From the NCBI RefSeq assembly GCF_900101905.1, contig NZ_FNAJ01000003.1, positions 1-64,000 on the forward strand: a stretch of DNA of 64,000 bases, read 5' to 3'. Below the pieces are notes generated by a model. The model did no database searches and was not told the origin of the DNA. It was given only the letters and a program-made list of their open reading frames with translations. Source of the DNA: Myxococcus virescens (GTDB lineage: Bacteria; Myxococcota; Myxococcia; Myxococcales; Myxococcaceae). Each line of letters opens with the position of its first letter. Positions within the stretch are counted from its first letter, which is position 1. The position numbers and the translations under genes were made by a program. Below are positions 24,741-36,100 of this stretch, in pieces.

Positions 24741-25541
24741 ATGTGCACCATCATCATCCTGCGCCACGTCCACCCCGAATGGCCGCTGGTGCTCGCGGCC
24801 AACCGGGACGAGTTCTACGCCCGCCCCGCCACCGGTCCCCAAGTGCTTCTGGAGTCCCCGCTCGCCGTGGGCGGCCGGGATGAGGAGCGCGGTGGGACGT
24901 GGATGGGTGTAACCCAAGGCGGATTGTTCGTCGGCCTGACGAACCAGCGGGGCGAGCGAGGCCAGGGCCCGGCCCCCCGCTCGCGGGGCGAGGTGGTGCT
25001 CAAGGCCCTCCAGGCCGGCAGCGTGGAGGCCGTGGACCGGTACCTGGATACCCTGCCAGGGGATGCGTTCATGCCCTTCAACCTCCTCTATGGAGACGCC
25101 CAGCGCCTGCGCGTGGCCTACGCCCGGAGGACAGACCGGCAGCTGCGGCGGGAGGATGTCCCCCCGGGGGTGCATGTCCTGCCCAATGACGTCCTGAACG
25201 CCCCGGAATTGCCCAAGGTGGAGCGAGCCCGGCTGCTGACCACCGAGGTGGCGAAGAAGCCCTGGCCGGAGCTGGAGGCGGGCTTGAAGGCGGTACTGTC
25301 GGACCCGACCCTCCCCGCCGAGGAGCTGATTCCGCCCCCTGGCGCCGGTGAGGACCTGCCCCGCGACTTCCTGCAACGGCTCCAGGCGCTCTGCATCCAC
25401 ACGCCGCTCTACGGCACGCGCTCATCCGCCGTGGTGGCGCTGGCGCCGGGGCGCGTCGGGCACTACCTCGCCTCGGACACGCCGCCCTGCCAGGGGCCGT
25501 GGAAGGACGTCACGGGCCTGCTGGCCGGGCCCACCGAGTGA
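24741..25541 (+). CDS. NRDE (TANGO2-like) family protein
   Basis: A 266-residue cytosolic protein with the family hallmark NRDE in MCTIIILRHV...VLAANRDEFYARP. The N-terminal Cys-2 after Met suggests Ntn-hydrolase-like processing, as in related folds; this is inference. WMGVTQGGLFVGLTNQRG and the C-terminal YGTRSSAVVAL also fit the family. ATG 24741 was chosen because MCT is the conserved start; GGAG at 24717 is a little far. The biochemical role is unsettled in bacteria; eukaryotic TANGO2 affects haem and lipid handling. It is divergent from metG and convergent with the next gene. Confidence 0.87.
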   Translation: MCTIIILRHVHPEWPLVLAANRDEFYARPATGPQVLLESPLAVGGRDEERGGTWMGVTQGGLFVGLTNQRGERGQGPAPRSRGEVVLKALQAGSVEAVDRYLDTLPGDAFMPFNLLYGDAQRLRVAYARRTDRQLRREDVPPGVHVLPNDVLNAPELPKVERARLLTTEVAKKPWPELEAGLKAVLSDPTLPAEELIPPPGAGEDLPRDFLQRLQALCIHTPLYGTRSSAVVALAPGRVGHYLASDTPPCQGPWKDVTGLLAGPTE

Positions 25542-25565
25542 CAGGCGGCGGGGACTCCGACGCCG

Positions 25566-26024
25566 TCAAGACGCAGCGGCGCTGTGCTCGCCCACGATGA
25601 CCCGGGCCCGCCCGTCCATGGAGAGCTTCACCTCCTCCACGGTGGTGAAGCCCGACTCGCGAGCCAGCTCGGCCAGATGCCGCATCCACGGGTTGTAAGG
25701 CATGCCGTTGTCCGAGCAGCACGGCACCACGGCGAAGGGCAGCCGGTGCGCCGCCGCGTACTGGATGATGATGCGGGTGGCGCCATCCGGGTGCATGCCC
25801 ACCACCAGCTCCGCCTCGCACGGCTCTTCCAGCGTGAAGATGCGCTGGGCGTAGGTGACAGGCAGGTGCTTGTGCCGCAGGTCGAAGGTGGTGACGGCAC
25901 GGCCCCGCTTCGTCAGCGCCTCGTTGAGCTTTCCCTGCCCGCCCGCCACGTCGAAGACGCGCGGCGCGGTGAAGCGCTCCACCAGGAAGTCCGCGAAGAG
26001 GTCGAAACGACGCTTGTCCGCCAT
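25566..26024 (-). CDS. Methyltransferase-like Rossmann-fold protein
   Basis: A 152-residue protein with a SAM-site-like start (RVFDVAGGQGKLNEALTKRG, then VTTFDLRHKHL), an acidic strand and a second-half core (ELVVGMHPDGATRIIIQYAA, VPCCSDNGMPYNPWMRHL). It looks like a short class I methyltransferase; no substrate can be inferred. CCS near residue 115 could bind metal or act in catalysis. It starts 12 bp after holA and is probably the third gene of holB-holA-this gene. Confidence 0.7.
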   Translation of the reverse strand: MADKRRFDLFADFLVERFTAPRVFDVAGGQGKLNEALTKRGRAVTTFDLRHKHLPVTYAQRIFTLEEPCEAELVVGMHPDGATRIIIQYAAAHRLPFAVVPCCSDNGMPYNPWMRHLAELARESGFTTVEEVKLSMDGRARVIVGEHSAAAS

Positions 26025-26036
26025 ATGCGCCTCCTC

Positions 26037-27371
26037 TTAATAACCCGCGCCTTGCTGGCGCACGCACACCGTGGCCAGCAGTCGCTCGATGACCAGCCGG
26101 CCGTTCGCTGACGACTTCAGCGCCAGGTCCGCCTCGGCGCAGGCCACCAGCGCGCCCAGCAGCTCCCGCCGCTCATAGCCCGCCGCGGCCTTCATGCTGA
26201 ACGTGAGCGCCCACGCGTTGGGCATCTTCCGCTTGCTGCCCTTCAGCTCCGCTTCCAGCCGGGGGAAGACGCGCGCCTCCACGTCCTTCGCGGTGCGAGG
26301 CGGATTGCCTCCCGCATAGCGCCACAGCCACTCATGGCTCTCCAGCAGGCTCCGGACGATGGAGGCCACCGCGCCCAGCAACTGCAACGCGTGGGTCCCC
26401 TGCCCCATGGCGTCGTCCGCGTAGGACAGCGCTCCGCCGAAGTCGCGCTTCTGGAGCGCCTCGGACAGCTCGAAGAACTCCTCCTCGCGCGCGTGGTGGA
26501 CCAGCGCGGCCACGTCCGCCCGCTCAATGGCGGGCCCTTCCGAATACGTGGCCAGCTTCTCCAGCTCCGACTGAAGCAGACGGATGTTCCCGCCGATGCG
26601 CTCCTTGAGTTCGTCCAGTGCGCCGGGGCCCAGCTTCTTCTTGAAGGGCGCCAGGAACTCCTTGGCGATGTCGGTCAGGTCCAGGTCCTTGTGACGCGCC
26701 GCCACCTTCCGCTCGACGACATGGCCCTTGTCGTGGGCCAGCTTCACCAGCGGATTCTTGGCGTCCACGTCGGACGCGGCCAGCACCAGCGCATGGCCCG
26801 CCGGCACGCCCTTCTGGATGAGGTCCAGCAGCGCCGAGGCATCCCCCTCCGGCGCGGAGATGCGCTCCTCGCGGCAGAAGGCGGCCGCCTCCTTGAGGAA
26901 GGCAATGTCCACGTCGGCCAGCTCGACGTTGAGCTCGTCCTTCCACTTCTCCACCGACGGCGCGCCGGGAGTGCTCGGGTCCAACTGCTCCACGCCCCAG
27001 CCCGCGCGGGCCGCCAGCGCCAACAGTCGCCGCGCGCCTTCCTTCCGCTTGCCCGCCTTCCACGCCTCGCGTGCCTTGCCCAGCGCGTCTCCTCGCCCCT
27101 TCTTGGGCGCCAGGAACTCCGGGTCACGGACCAGCACCACCTTGCGGCCGGGGAACAGCGGCAGCGTGGCCAACTCCTGCGCCACCTCGCGCGGGCTGCC
27201 CGCGTCCAACACGGCCAGGTTGAGGCCCATGGCCGCGTCGGGGACGAGCAGCTTCACCAACTCGTCGGCGCCCTTGCGGACCAGGAACTCCTCGCCCACC
27301 AACAGGTACACCGGGGCGACCTTGCCCCCCTTCACGCTGGCCAGCACGTCATCCAGGTCACTGGCGCTCAT
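26037..27371 (-). CDS. holA: DNA polymerase III subunit delta
   Basis: The clamp-loader subunit that opens the beta ring. 444 residues from ATG 27371 (MSASDLDDVLASVKGGKV); a longer frame upstream is only the shadow of holB. Family features are APVYLLVGEEFLVRKGADEL, the beta-clamp-wrench region GRKVVLVRDPEFL, and the C-terminal domain (EEEFFELSEALQKRDFGGAL, then AVASIVRSLLE). It is about 100 residues longer than E. coli delta because of an insert at roughly residues 85-145 (Lys/Arg-rich, EAWKAGKRKEGARRLLALAA). It overlaps the holB stop by 4 bp (ATGA), so delta' and delta are coupled. Confidence 0.92.
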   Translation of the reverse strand: MSASDLDDVLASVKGGKVAPVYLLVGEEFLVRKGADELVKLLVPDAAMGLNLAVLDAGSPREVAQELATLPLFPGRKVVLVRDPEFLAPKKGRGDALGKAREAWKAGKRKEGARRLLALAARAGWGVEQLDPSTPGAPSVEKWKDELNVELADVDIAFLKEAAAFCREERISAPEGDASALLDLIQKGVPAGHALVLAASDVDAKNPLVKLAHDKGHVVERKVAARHKDLDLTDIAKEFLAPFKKKLGPGALDELKERIGGNIRLLQSELEKLATYSEGPAIERADVAALVHHAREEEFFELSEALQKRDFGGALSYADDAMGQGTHALQLLGAVASIVRSLLESHEWLWRYAGGNPPRTAKDVEARVFPRLEAELKGSKRKMPNAWALTFSMKAAAGYERRELLGALVACAEADLALKSSANGRLVIERLLATVCVRQQGAGY

Positions 27372-28402
27372 CGCGACGTCTCCGTGAACAGGTCGATGAG
27401 CATCCGCTCCAGCTGGAGCCGGGGCGCACCGTTCCGGGCAATGGCTGCCCGCGCCGCCTCCAGCAGCGAATGCCGGCGGTGCAGGAGGATGTCGGACGTG
27501 CGGGCCGACACCTGCCGGGCCAGCTCCACCAGGTCGCGGTTGGCCAGCCCCGACTCCAGGCCTGACTTCACCAGCGCCACGTCGCGCGTCCACAGCGCCA
27601 GCAGTTCCAGGGTGCTCTCCGCCTCCTCGCGCGAGCCGCCATGGGCCTCCGCGAAGCGCAGCAGGCCGACGGCGTCCTCGCCGCGCAGGGCCTCGAAGGC
27701 GGTGATGGTGTCCTTGCGCCGCGACAGCGCGTCCACGTCCAGCGCCATGGCCCGGCCCAGGCTGCCGCCCGCCATGACGGCCGCGAGCATGGCCGTCTCC
27801 GCGTCCAGCTTGCGCGCCTCCGCCACGCGCCGGGCCACCAGGTCCACCGGCAGTGGGCCGAAGTGCACCTTTCCGCACCGGCTGCGAATGGTGGGCAGCA
27901 GGCGGTCAATCGCGCTGGCCACCAGGATGATCGTGGTGTCCGAAGGCGGCTCCTCCAGCGTCTTGAGGAACGCGTTCTGCGCCTGCACGTTCATGGTCTG
28001 GGCGGAGACGATGAGCGCCACCTTGCGGCGCGACTCCAGGCCGCGAAGGGCGATGCGCTCCTGGAGCTGGCGCACCTGCTCCACGCGCAGCTCCCGGCTG
28101 GGCGTCCCGGTGAAGTCGGACCGGCCCGCCAGCCCCCGGGACACCCGCTCATCGTCAGGCATCACCCAGGTGACGTCCGGGTGGAGGCCCCTCTCCACCC
28201 GCTGGCAGCTCGCGCAGGCGCCGCAGCCCACGTCTGGCTGCTCGGGACACGTGAGGGCCTGGGCAAGCCCGACGGCCGCCAGCTCCTTGCCCACCCCTTC
28301 TGGCCCGGCGAAGAGGTACGCGTGGTGGACCGCGCCGCTGCGCAGGGCCGCCTGGAGGGCGTCCACCGCGCGAGGCTGTCCCAGTACCGTTGCGAGCGTC
28401 AT
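27368..28402 (-). CDS. holB: DNA polymerase III subunit delta'
   Basis: A 344-residue AAA+-type subunit of the clamp loader. ATG 28402 begins MTLATVLGQPRAVDALQAAL, the usual start; the 24 codons before it are excluded. The P-loop-like GPEGVGKE and a zinc module (CPEQPDVGCGACASCQRVERG) are present. RVEQVRQLQERIALRG, IVSAQTMNVQAQNAFLKTLEEP and the sensor-like IILVASAIDRLLPTIRSRCG complete the family signature. It overlaps holA by 4 bp. The gene is divergent from the MscS channel gene. Confidence 0.94.
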   Translation of the reverse strand: MTLATVLGQPRAVDALQAALRSGAVHHAYLFAGPEGVGKELAAVGLAQALTCPEQPDVGCGACASCQRVERGLHPDVTWVMPDDERVSRGLAGRSDFTGTPSRELRVEQVRQLQERIALRGLESRRKVALIVSAQTMNVQAQNAFLKTLEEPPSDTTIILVASAIDRLLPTIRSRCGKVHFGPLPVDLVARRVAEARKLDAETAMLAAVMAGGSLGRAMALDVDALSRRKDTITAFEALRGEDAVGLLRFAEAHGGSREEAESTLELLALWTRDVALVKSGLESGLANRDLVELARQVSARTSDILLHRRHSLLEAARAAIARNGAPRLQLERMLIDLFTETSR

Positions 28403-28485
28403 GGCGCGTGTATCCCCGCTCACGCGGCACGCGTCAACGGCCGCCTTGACCCCCATGGAGATGGCGGGAGACATTCCCCCTCGCC

Positions 28486-29979
28486 TTGCTGCCCTTCCTT
28501 CAGAGCAACCTGTCCCTGGCCGTGGGTGCGCTGCTCATCGTCGTGCTGATGGGGGTGCGCGCCGCCTCCCATGACGGCGACCTGCGACAGGATTTGAAGA
28601 GCGCCATCCGGCTCCTCATCGCGTTCATCGTCCTCCGGCTGGCCACATGGGCCCTGCCCGCGACGGCGCCGGAGGGCATGCAGAAGGCGCTCCAGATCAG
28701 CTGGATGCTGATGTTCACCTTCGGTGGCATCCGCGCCAGCGTGGCCCTGGCGTTGAAGGTGATCCGGCTGCGCGCGCCAGCGGTGGGCACACCGAAAATC
28801 CTGCGCAACGTCATCGACTTCACGCTGTACCCACTGGCGGTGCTGCCGCTCCTGCGCACCCAGTTCAACGTGGACCTGGCAGGCCTGGTGGCCACGTCCG
28901 CGGTGCTGTCGGTGGTCATCGGTCTGGCGCTCCAGGAGACGCTGGGCAACCTCTTCGCGGGCCTGTCCCTCCAACTGGACCGCCCATTCGAGGTCGGCCA
29001 CTTCATCCGCATCGGCACACACACCGGGCGCGTGGTCTTCATTGGCTGGCGCTCCATCCGGCTGGCCAACTTCCGCCGCGAGGTCATCACGCTGCCCAAC
29101 AGCATGGTGGCCAAGGAGCTGGTCCTCAACTTCACCCAGGACCCCAACCCCGTCGGCATCGACGTGGAGTTCCGCCTGTCACGGGACGCCGCGCCCAACC
29201 AGGTCAAGCACGCGCTGCTGGAGACGATGCGGGAGACCCCCCTCATCCTCCCGGAGCCGTCGCCCATCGCGCGCACGCTGAGCTACGAGGATTCCGCCAT
29301 CCGCTACATGGTGCGATTCTTCATCGGCGATTACGGCCTGGCCGACGCGGTGAAAGAGGACCTCCACACCCGCCTGTGGTACCGGCTGCGCCGGGCGAAC
29401 ATCGAGATTCCCTACGCCCAGCGCACGGTGCACGTGCGGCAGGAGATGGCGCGCACGGAGCTGTCGGAGGACACCATCCGCAGCCTCCTGGGCGCCGTGG
29501 ACCTCTTCCAGTCCCTGGACACGGAGGAGTTGGACCGGCTGCGCCAGGAGTCGCTGGTGCGCCGCTTCGGCGCCGGCGAGCGCATCATCCAGGAGGGCGA
29601 CGAGGGCCGGACCTTCTACGTGCTCGCCTCCGGAGAGGTGAGCGTGCGCACGGGGAAGTCGCAGTCGGAAGTCACCCGCCTGGGTCGGGGCAGCTACTTC
29701 GGAGAGATGTGCCTGCTGACGGGAGAGCGCCGTTCGGCCACGGTGGTGGCAGTGGAGGACTCACTGCTCCTCGAAGTAGACCGTCCCACCTTCGCCCGTC
29801 TCTTCACCGAGTATCCCGGCCTGGCCCGGCAGCTCTCCTCCATGCTTGCCCAACGGCGGACCCAGCTGCGCGCGGTGGCCGAAGCGAGCGGAACGAGCAA
29901 CGACGCCATTCCCGCCGAGGTCGGCCGTATACTCGGACGGCTGCGCCAGATATTCGGGCTCAATGCCACACACGAGTAG
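28486..29979 (+). CDS. MscS-type channel with cyclic-nucleotide-binding domain
   Basis: A 497-residue membrane protein. About four hydrophobic helices lie in residues 5-145 (LAVGALLIVVLMGV, IRLLIAFIVLRLATWAL, and others). The MscS pore helix and beta domain follow (VVIGLALQETLGNLFAGLSL, then FIRIGTHTGRVVFIGWRS and EVITLPNSMV). Residues 350-460 form a cNMP-binding domain (GAGERIIQEGDEGRTFYVLA, SYFGEMCLLTGERRSATVVA). The channel would open with membrane tension or in response to a nucleotide. The start is weak: TTG 28486 is the first possible codon, with GGGAG about 15 bases upstream. An internal start slightly downstream is possible. Confidence 0.88.
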   Translation: MLPFLQSNLSLAVGALLIVVLMGVRAASHDGDLRQDLKSAIRLLIAFIVLRLATWALPATAPEGMQKALQISWMLMFTFGGIRASVALALKVIRLRAPAVGTPKILRNVIDFTLYPLAVLPLLRTQFNVDLAGLVATSAVLSVVIGLALQETLGNLFAGLSLQLDRPFEVGHFIRIGTHTGRVVFIGWRSIRLANFRREVITLPNSMVAKELVLNFTQDPNPVGIDVEFRLSRDAAPNQVKHALLETMRETPLILPEPSPIARTLSYEDSAIRYMVRFFIGDYGLADAVKEDLHTRLWYRLRRANIEIPYAQRTVHVRQEMARTELSEDTIRSLLGAVDLFQSLDTEELDRLRQESLVRRFGAGERIIQEGDEGRTFYVLASGEVSVRTGKSQSEVTRLGRGSYFGEMCLLTGERRSATVVAVEDSLLLEVDRPTFARLFTEYPGLARQLSSMLAQRRTQLRAVAEASGTSNDAIPAEVGRILGRLRQIFGLNATHE

Positions 29980-30106
29980 GCTGGGCGCAGCGGGGGGATG
30001 TCGTGACAGACCTTTGTACGCCGGTTCCAAAGCTGGGGCGGGTTCGACCCTCCTCAAACTGTGCTGATTTGAACTGCTGGAAGCGGTACTTTCCAGGACT
30101 ACTGTC

Positions 30107-33100
30107 ATGACGGAAGACGTTGAAGGGCTTGCGGATTCACCAGACATCGCGGTGGTCGGGATGGCCGCGCGACTGCCTGGTGCGCGCGATGTGGACACGT
30201 TCTGGCGCCGCGTGCGCGACGGCGTCGAGTCCGTCACGCACTTCAGTGACGCGCAGCTCTTGAGCGCGGGCGTGGACCCGGCGCTGCTCCAGGACCCGAA
30301 CTACGTGAAGTCGGGCATGGTGTACGAGGGCCTGGAGGACTTCGACGCGGGCTTCTTCGGCTTCAGCGCGCGCGAGGCGTCCCTCATGGACCCGCAGCAC
30401 CGCCACTTCCTGGAAGTGTGCTGGGAAGCGCTGGAGCACAGCGGCCATCCGCCGGAGCGGTTCAAGGGGCCCGTCGGCGTGTTCGGCGGCTCGGGCATGA
30501 ACGCATACATGCCCTACAACCTCTTCACCAACCCGCAGCTGATGGAACAGGTCGGACTGTTCCTCGTGCGGCACACGGGCAACGACAAGGACTTCCTCAC
30601 CACCCGTGTCTCGTATTGCCTGGACCTGCGCGGGCCCAGCCTGAACGTGCAGACGGCGTGCTCCACGTCGCTCGTCGCCATCCACTCCGCCTGCCAGAGC
30701 TTGCTGGCGCGCGAGTGCGACCTGGCGCTGGCGGGCGGCGTCACGCTGGAGCTGCCGCACTACCGCGGCTACCTGTACCAGGAGGGAGAAATCCTCTCAC
30801 CGGACGGGCACTGCCGCGCGTTCGACCACCGCTCCCAGGGCACGCTCTTCGGCAGCGGCGCGGGCGTCATCGTGCTGCGCCGCCTGGAGGACGCGCTGGC
30901 GGATGGCGACACCATCTACGCGGTGGTGAAGGGCAGCGCGGTGAACAACGACGGCGCGCGCAAGGTGGGCTACCTGGCGCCGTCCGTGGACGGGCAGGCG
31001 GACGCCGTCGTGGAGGCGCTCAACGTCTCCGGCATCAGCGCCGACTCCATCGACTACATCGAGTGCCACGGCACCGGCACGCCGGTGGGCGACCCGATTG
31101 AAATCACCGCCCTCACGCAGGCCTTCCGCACGCAGACGCAGAAGAGCGGGTTCTGCCGCATCGGCTCGGTGAAGACGAACATCGGCCACCTGGACACGGC
31201 CGCGGGTGTGGCGAGCTTCGTCAAGGTCGTCCAGATGCTGCGCCACAAGCAGATGGCGCCCACGCTGCACTTCGAGAAGCCCAACCCACAGATCGACTTC
31301 GCGCGCTCGCCCTTCAGCGTGAACGCCGCGCTGCGCGACTGGCCCGCCGCCAAGGGCCGGCCGCGCCGGGCGTCGGTGAACTCGCTGGGCGTGGGTGGCA
31401 CCAACGCGCACGTCATCCTGGAGGAGGCGCCCGCGCAGCCACAGACGTCCGCCGCGCGCCCCTTCGAGACGCTGTGGCTGTCCGCGCGCACCCCCGCCGC
31501 CCTGGAGCGCGCCGCCCAGCGGCTGGCCACGCGGCTGGGTGAAGCCGACGCGCCGAACCTGGGTGACACCTCGTACACCCTGCTCGAGGGCCGCCGCCGC
31601 TTCGCGCATCGCCGCGCCGTGGTGGCATCGTCCCGCGAGGAGGCCGTGCGCCTGCTGTCGCAGCCAGAGGCCGCACGGACGGCCCAGGCACAGACGGAGG
31701 CGGAGGGCCGCTCCGTCGTCTTCCTCTTCCCGGGCGGCGGCGCGCAGTACCCGGGCATGGCGAAGGGCCTCTACGAGCAGGAGCCCGTGTTCCGCCGCGC
31801 GCTGGATGAGTGCCTGTCGCTGCTCGAACAGCACCAGTCGCTGAAGCTGCGGCCCCTGCTCTTCCCGGAGGCCGGCGCCGAAAAGGAGGCCCGCGCCCAG
31901 TTGGAGCAGGCCACGTACGCGCTGCCGGCGCTGCTGTCCGTGGAGCTGTCGCTCGCCGCGCTGTGGAAGGCGCGGGGCCTGACGCCGCAGTCGTGCATGG
32001 GCCACAGCATGGGCGAGTACGCCTGCGCGCAGCTCAACGGCGTGTTCTCGGTGAAGGACGCGCTGGGCATCGTCGCCTGCCGTGGCCGCCTCTTCGACCA
32101 GCTCCCCGCCGGCGCGATGCTCAGCGTGGAGATGCCCGAGGCGGAGCTGAAGCCGCTGCTGGGCGAGGGCCTGGACCTGGGCGCGCACAACGCGCCGGGG
32201 CTGTGCCTCGTCTCCGGTGAAGTGGCCGCCATCGAGGCGCTGGAGGCCCAGCTCAAGGCTCGCGAGGTGGAGGCGCGGCGGCTGCACATCCGCGTGGCCG
32301 CGCACTCGCGCATGCTGGAGCCCATCCTCGCGCCCTTCCGTGAGTTCCTGGGCACGGTGCGCTTCTCCAAGCCCACCGGCCCGTGGATCTCCAACGTCAC
32401 CGGGACGTGGGTGACACCGGAGGAGGCCACGTCGCCCGACTACTGGGTGCGGCACCTGCGCCAGCCGGTGCGCTTCGCTGAGGGCGCAGGCGTGCTCCTG
32501 GCGGACAAGGCGCGCGTCTACCTGGAGGTCGGTCCCGGCCAGACGCTGACGCAGCTGCTGCGCGCCCAGGTGGAGAAGCCGCAGGCCGAGCAGCTGGTAC
32601 CGTCACTGCGGCACCCCAACGACACCGTGGCGGACCTGGCGTTCTTCCAGCTCGCGCTCGGCCGCCTCTGGGCCGCGGGCGTGGACCTGGACGCCGCCGC
32701 GCTCTTCGATGGCCAGAAGCGGCGCCGCGTGGCGCTGCCCACGTACGCCTTCGAGCGCGAGCGCCACTGGGTGGAGCCGGGCAGCGGCACCTTCATGGCG
32801 CGGCGCGAGGGTGAGCGCCCGCTGGTGCGCGAAGAGAACGTGTCGCGCTGGGGCTACGTGCCGCGCTTCCGCGAGCAGGCCGGTACGGCGCCGGAGGCAC
32901 CCACGGAGAACGAGCGCTGGCTCCTCGTGGGCGAGCAGCACCTGCTGCTCAACGAGCTGGCTCGCGAGCTGTCGGCGCGCGGCGCCCAGGTGATGCGCGT
33001 GCTGCCGGGCGATGCCTTTGGCCGCGCGGACGCGGGGCACTTCACCCTGCGGGTCGACGCGCGTGAGGACTGGGAAGCGCTCTGGGATGCGCTGGGCGCC

Positions 33101-36100
33101 GAGGGGCGCGTGCCACCTCGCATCGTGGACATCACCGGCCGGGACATGGCCCCGCTGGGTTGGGAACGCGCGGTGTCGCGGTACTTCCTCACGCCGCTGG
33201 CGCTGATGCAGTCCCTGACCTCCGAGTCGCTGCCTCCGGGCCTGCGCTACATGCGGGTGACCCAGGAGGCCCTGCCCGCCGAAGGACACGCCACGAGCCC
33301 CGAGCAGGCGCTCAGCTTCGGTCCGCTGCTCGTGGGCCCCAAGGAGCTTCCTGAGCTCAAGGCCCGCGTGGTGGACCTGCAGCTGGTGGTCAACGTGATG
33401 GGTCAGGCGCGGGAGCTCGCGGACGAGCTGCTGCGCCCGGACGTCGAAGCGCCAGTGGCGCTGCGAGGCGGGCGCCGGCTGGTGCAGGTGGTGGAGCGGA
33501 CGCCGCTGGACGAGGGCCCGTCGCCGCTGCGTGAGCAGGGCGTCTACCTCATCACTGGCGGCCTGGGCGGCATCGGCCGCACGCTCGCCGAGCTCTTCGC
33601 TCGCAAGGTGAAGGCCCGGCTCGCGCTGGTGTCGCGTTCGGCGGCCAGCGCGTCGCACGCGGAGCTTCAGCGCACGTTGGAAGGCCTGGGCGCGCAGGTG
33701 CTGCTGCTCAAGGCGGACACCACCGACGCCGGCCAGTTGCGCGCGGCCATCGCCCAGGTGCGGGAGCGCTTCGGCGCCTTGCATGGCGTGGTGCACGCGG
33801 CGGGTACGCTCGAGGACGGGCCGTTGGAGACGAAGACGCGCGACTCCGCCCTGCGGGTGCTCGCGCCCAAGGCGATGGGGGCGCTCGCGCTGGAAGAAGC
33901 GCTGCAAGGCGCGGCCCTGGACTTCTTCGTCAGCTTCGCGTCGACGAGCGCGTGGCTCGGGCCCCCGGGGCAGGTGGACTACGTCGCCGCCAACGCGTAC
34001 CTGCTGGCTCAGGCGACACGGCTGGAGGCCACGGGCATCGCAAAGCGCGCACTCGCGCTGGGCTGGGGCGTGTGGCAGGAGGTCGGCATGGCCGCGGCGC
34101 AGCTCGCGCCGCAGTTGCCGCCCGGTGAGTCCGTCAGCCACCCGCTGCTCCAGCGGCGCGTGGAGGCCCCCGAAGGGCACCACGTCTTCCGCGCCATCTA
34201 CGACGCGAAGGCCCACTGGGTGCTGGATGAGCACCGGATGCGCGGCGGAGGCCCCGTCCTCCCCGGCACGGCCTATGTCGAGCTGGCCCGCGCCGCCTGG
34301 GCGCTGGCACGTCCTGGCGAGCCGCTCGAGTTGTCGCAGCTCTCGCTGGTGTCACCGCTGGACGTCCCGGACGGCGAGGTACGGGAGGTGGAAATCGGGC
34401 TGGCGCCAGAGGGCGACGGCTTCACCTTCCGCGTGCGCAGCCGCGCCGCTGGAAACGCATGGACGGAGCACGCCACCGCGCGGCTCCACCAGGCCACGGG
34501 CCAGCGTCCCGCGGCGCTGAACGTGTCCGCGGCGAAGGTTCGCTGCGGTGAGCGGCCGCTGACCTTCGGCGAGGGCGAGCAGTCCCTGCCGCAGGACGCG
34601 CTCATCGCGTTCGGTCCGCGTTGGAAGGTGCTGCGCGACGCGGGCTTCGGCACGTCCGAGGCCCTGGGCCGTCTGGAGCTGCCCGCCGCCTACCGCGAGG
34701 ACCTGTCGACGTACGGGATTCCGCCCGGGCTGCTGGACATCGCCTCCGGCTTTGCCTTCTCCCTGCTCCCCGACGCGGGCCAGCCGGGCAGGCTGCACGT
34801 GCCCGTCTCCTACCGGCAGCTTCAGGTCTGGGGCCCCTGGCCCCAGGTGGCGCTGAGCCACGTCCGCGTGCGGCAGGAGGAAGGCCGCGGCGCGCTGCTC
34901 GACGTCACGCTCACCGACACGGACGGGAATGTCTTCTGCGTCATCGAGGGCTACCTCGTCGCGTCCGTCGAGGCGCGGCGTTTCGGCCGCTCGCCGCAGA
35001 AGAAGGGCTCACTGCTGGAGAGCTGGCTGCCTTTGGGCATCAAGCCGGCGGAAGGCCAGGACGCCTTCCTGCGCGCGCTGGCCCTCCAGGGCACGTCCGC
35101 GCTCTTCGTCAGCTCCATGGATCTGCACACGCTCGCGGCCCGCATGCGCCCGAAGCCGGAGGCGAAGCCCGCGGCGACGGCGGCGGCCACCGCCCAGGCA
35201 GGCGCGCCGTCCGGCGTGGCGGCCGCGGACGCACCGCGCGACGACGTGGAGCGCAAGCTGGCGGAGCTGTGGCAGCAATTGCTCGGCGCGCCGAAGGTGG
35301 GGCTCAAGGACAACTTCTTCGAGCTGGGTGGACACTCGCTCATCGCGGTGCGCCTGTTCGCGCGCATCAAGAAGACGCTGGGCGCGGACCTGACGCTGGC
35401 GACCCTGTTCGAGGCCCCCACGCTGGAGCAGTGCGCCGCGCTGGTGCGTGAGGCCGCCGGAATTCCCTTCACGCCAGACGCCGCTCCGGGTGACGCGGCG
35501 CCCGCAATGCAGGCCCCGGGCGCCAAGGCGGCGCCGAAGAGCTGGTCTCCGCTCGTCACCATCCAGAAGGGCGGCAATGCCCTGCCCTTCTTCTGCGTTC
35601 ACGGCGCGGGCGGCAACGTCCTCAACTTCCGCGAGCTGGCGCAGACGCTCGGCAAGGAGCAGCCCTTCTACGGGCTCCAGGCGCGCGGCGTGGACGGCAA
35701 GCTGCCCCCGGCCGACAGCATCGAGGAGATGGCGTCCATCTACCTGGAGAGCATCCGCCAGGTGCGGCCCCACGGCCCCTATCTGCTCGGCGGCTACTCC
35801 GGCGGCGGCGTGGTCGCCTACGAGATGGCGCAGCGGCTGCGCGCGCTGGGCGAGCCCGTGGCCCTGGTCGCGTTCCTGGACACCTTCCACCCGGCCACCC
35901 AGGAGCGGCGCCAGTCGCTCAACGAGCGCCTGCGGGAGCTCCGCCGGGAAGGCGCGACCAGCTACGTCAGCCGGAAGCTGCGCACCAAGATGGAGCGCGA
36001 CGGCACCCGGCTGTGGAGCCAGCTCAAGCTGCGCTGGTACGAGCAGCGCGGCGAAGCGCTCCCCATCGAGCTGCGCAACCTCCAGCTCACCGAGCGCTTC

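Noticed and set aside
32603-34234. A 543-codon minus-strand frame inside the PKS gene
   Set aside because: It mirrors PKS codons and has no ribosome-binding site or recognisable motif.
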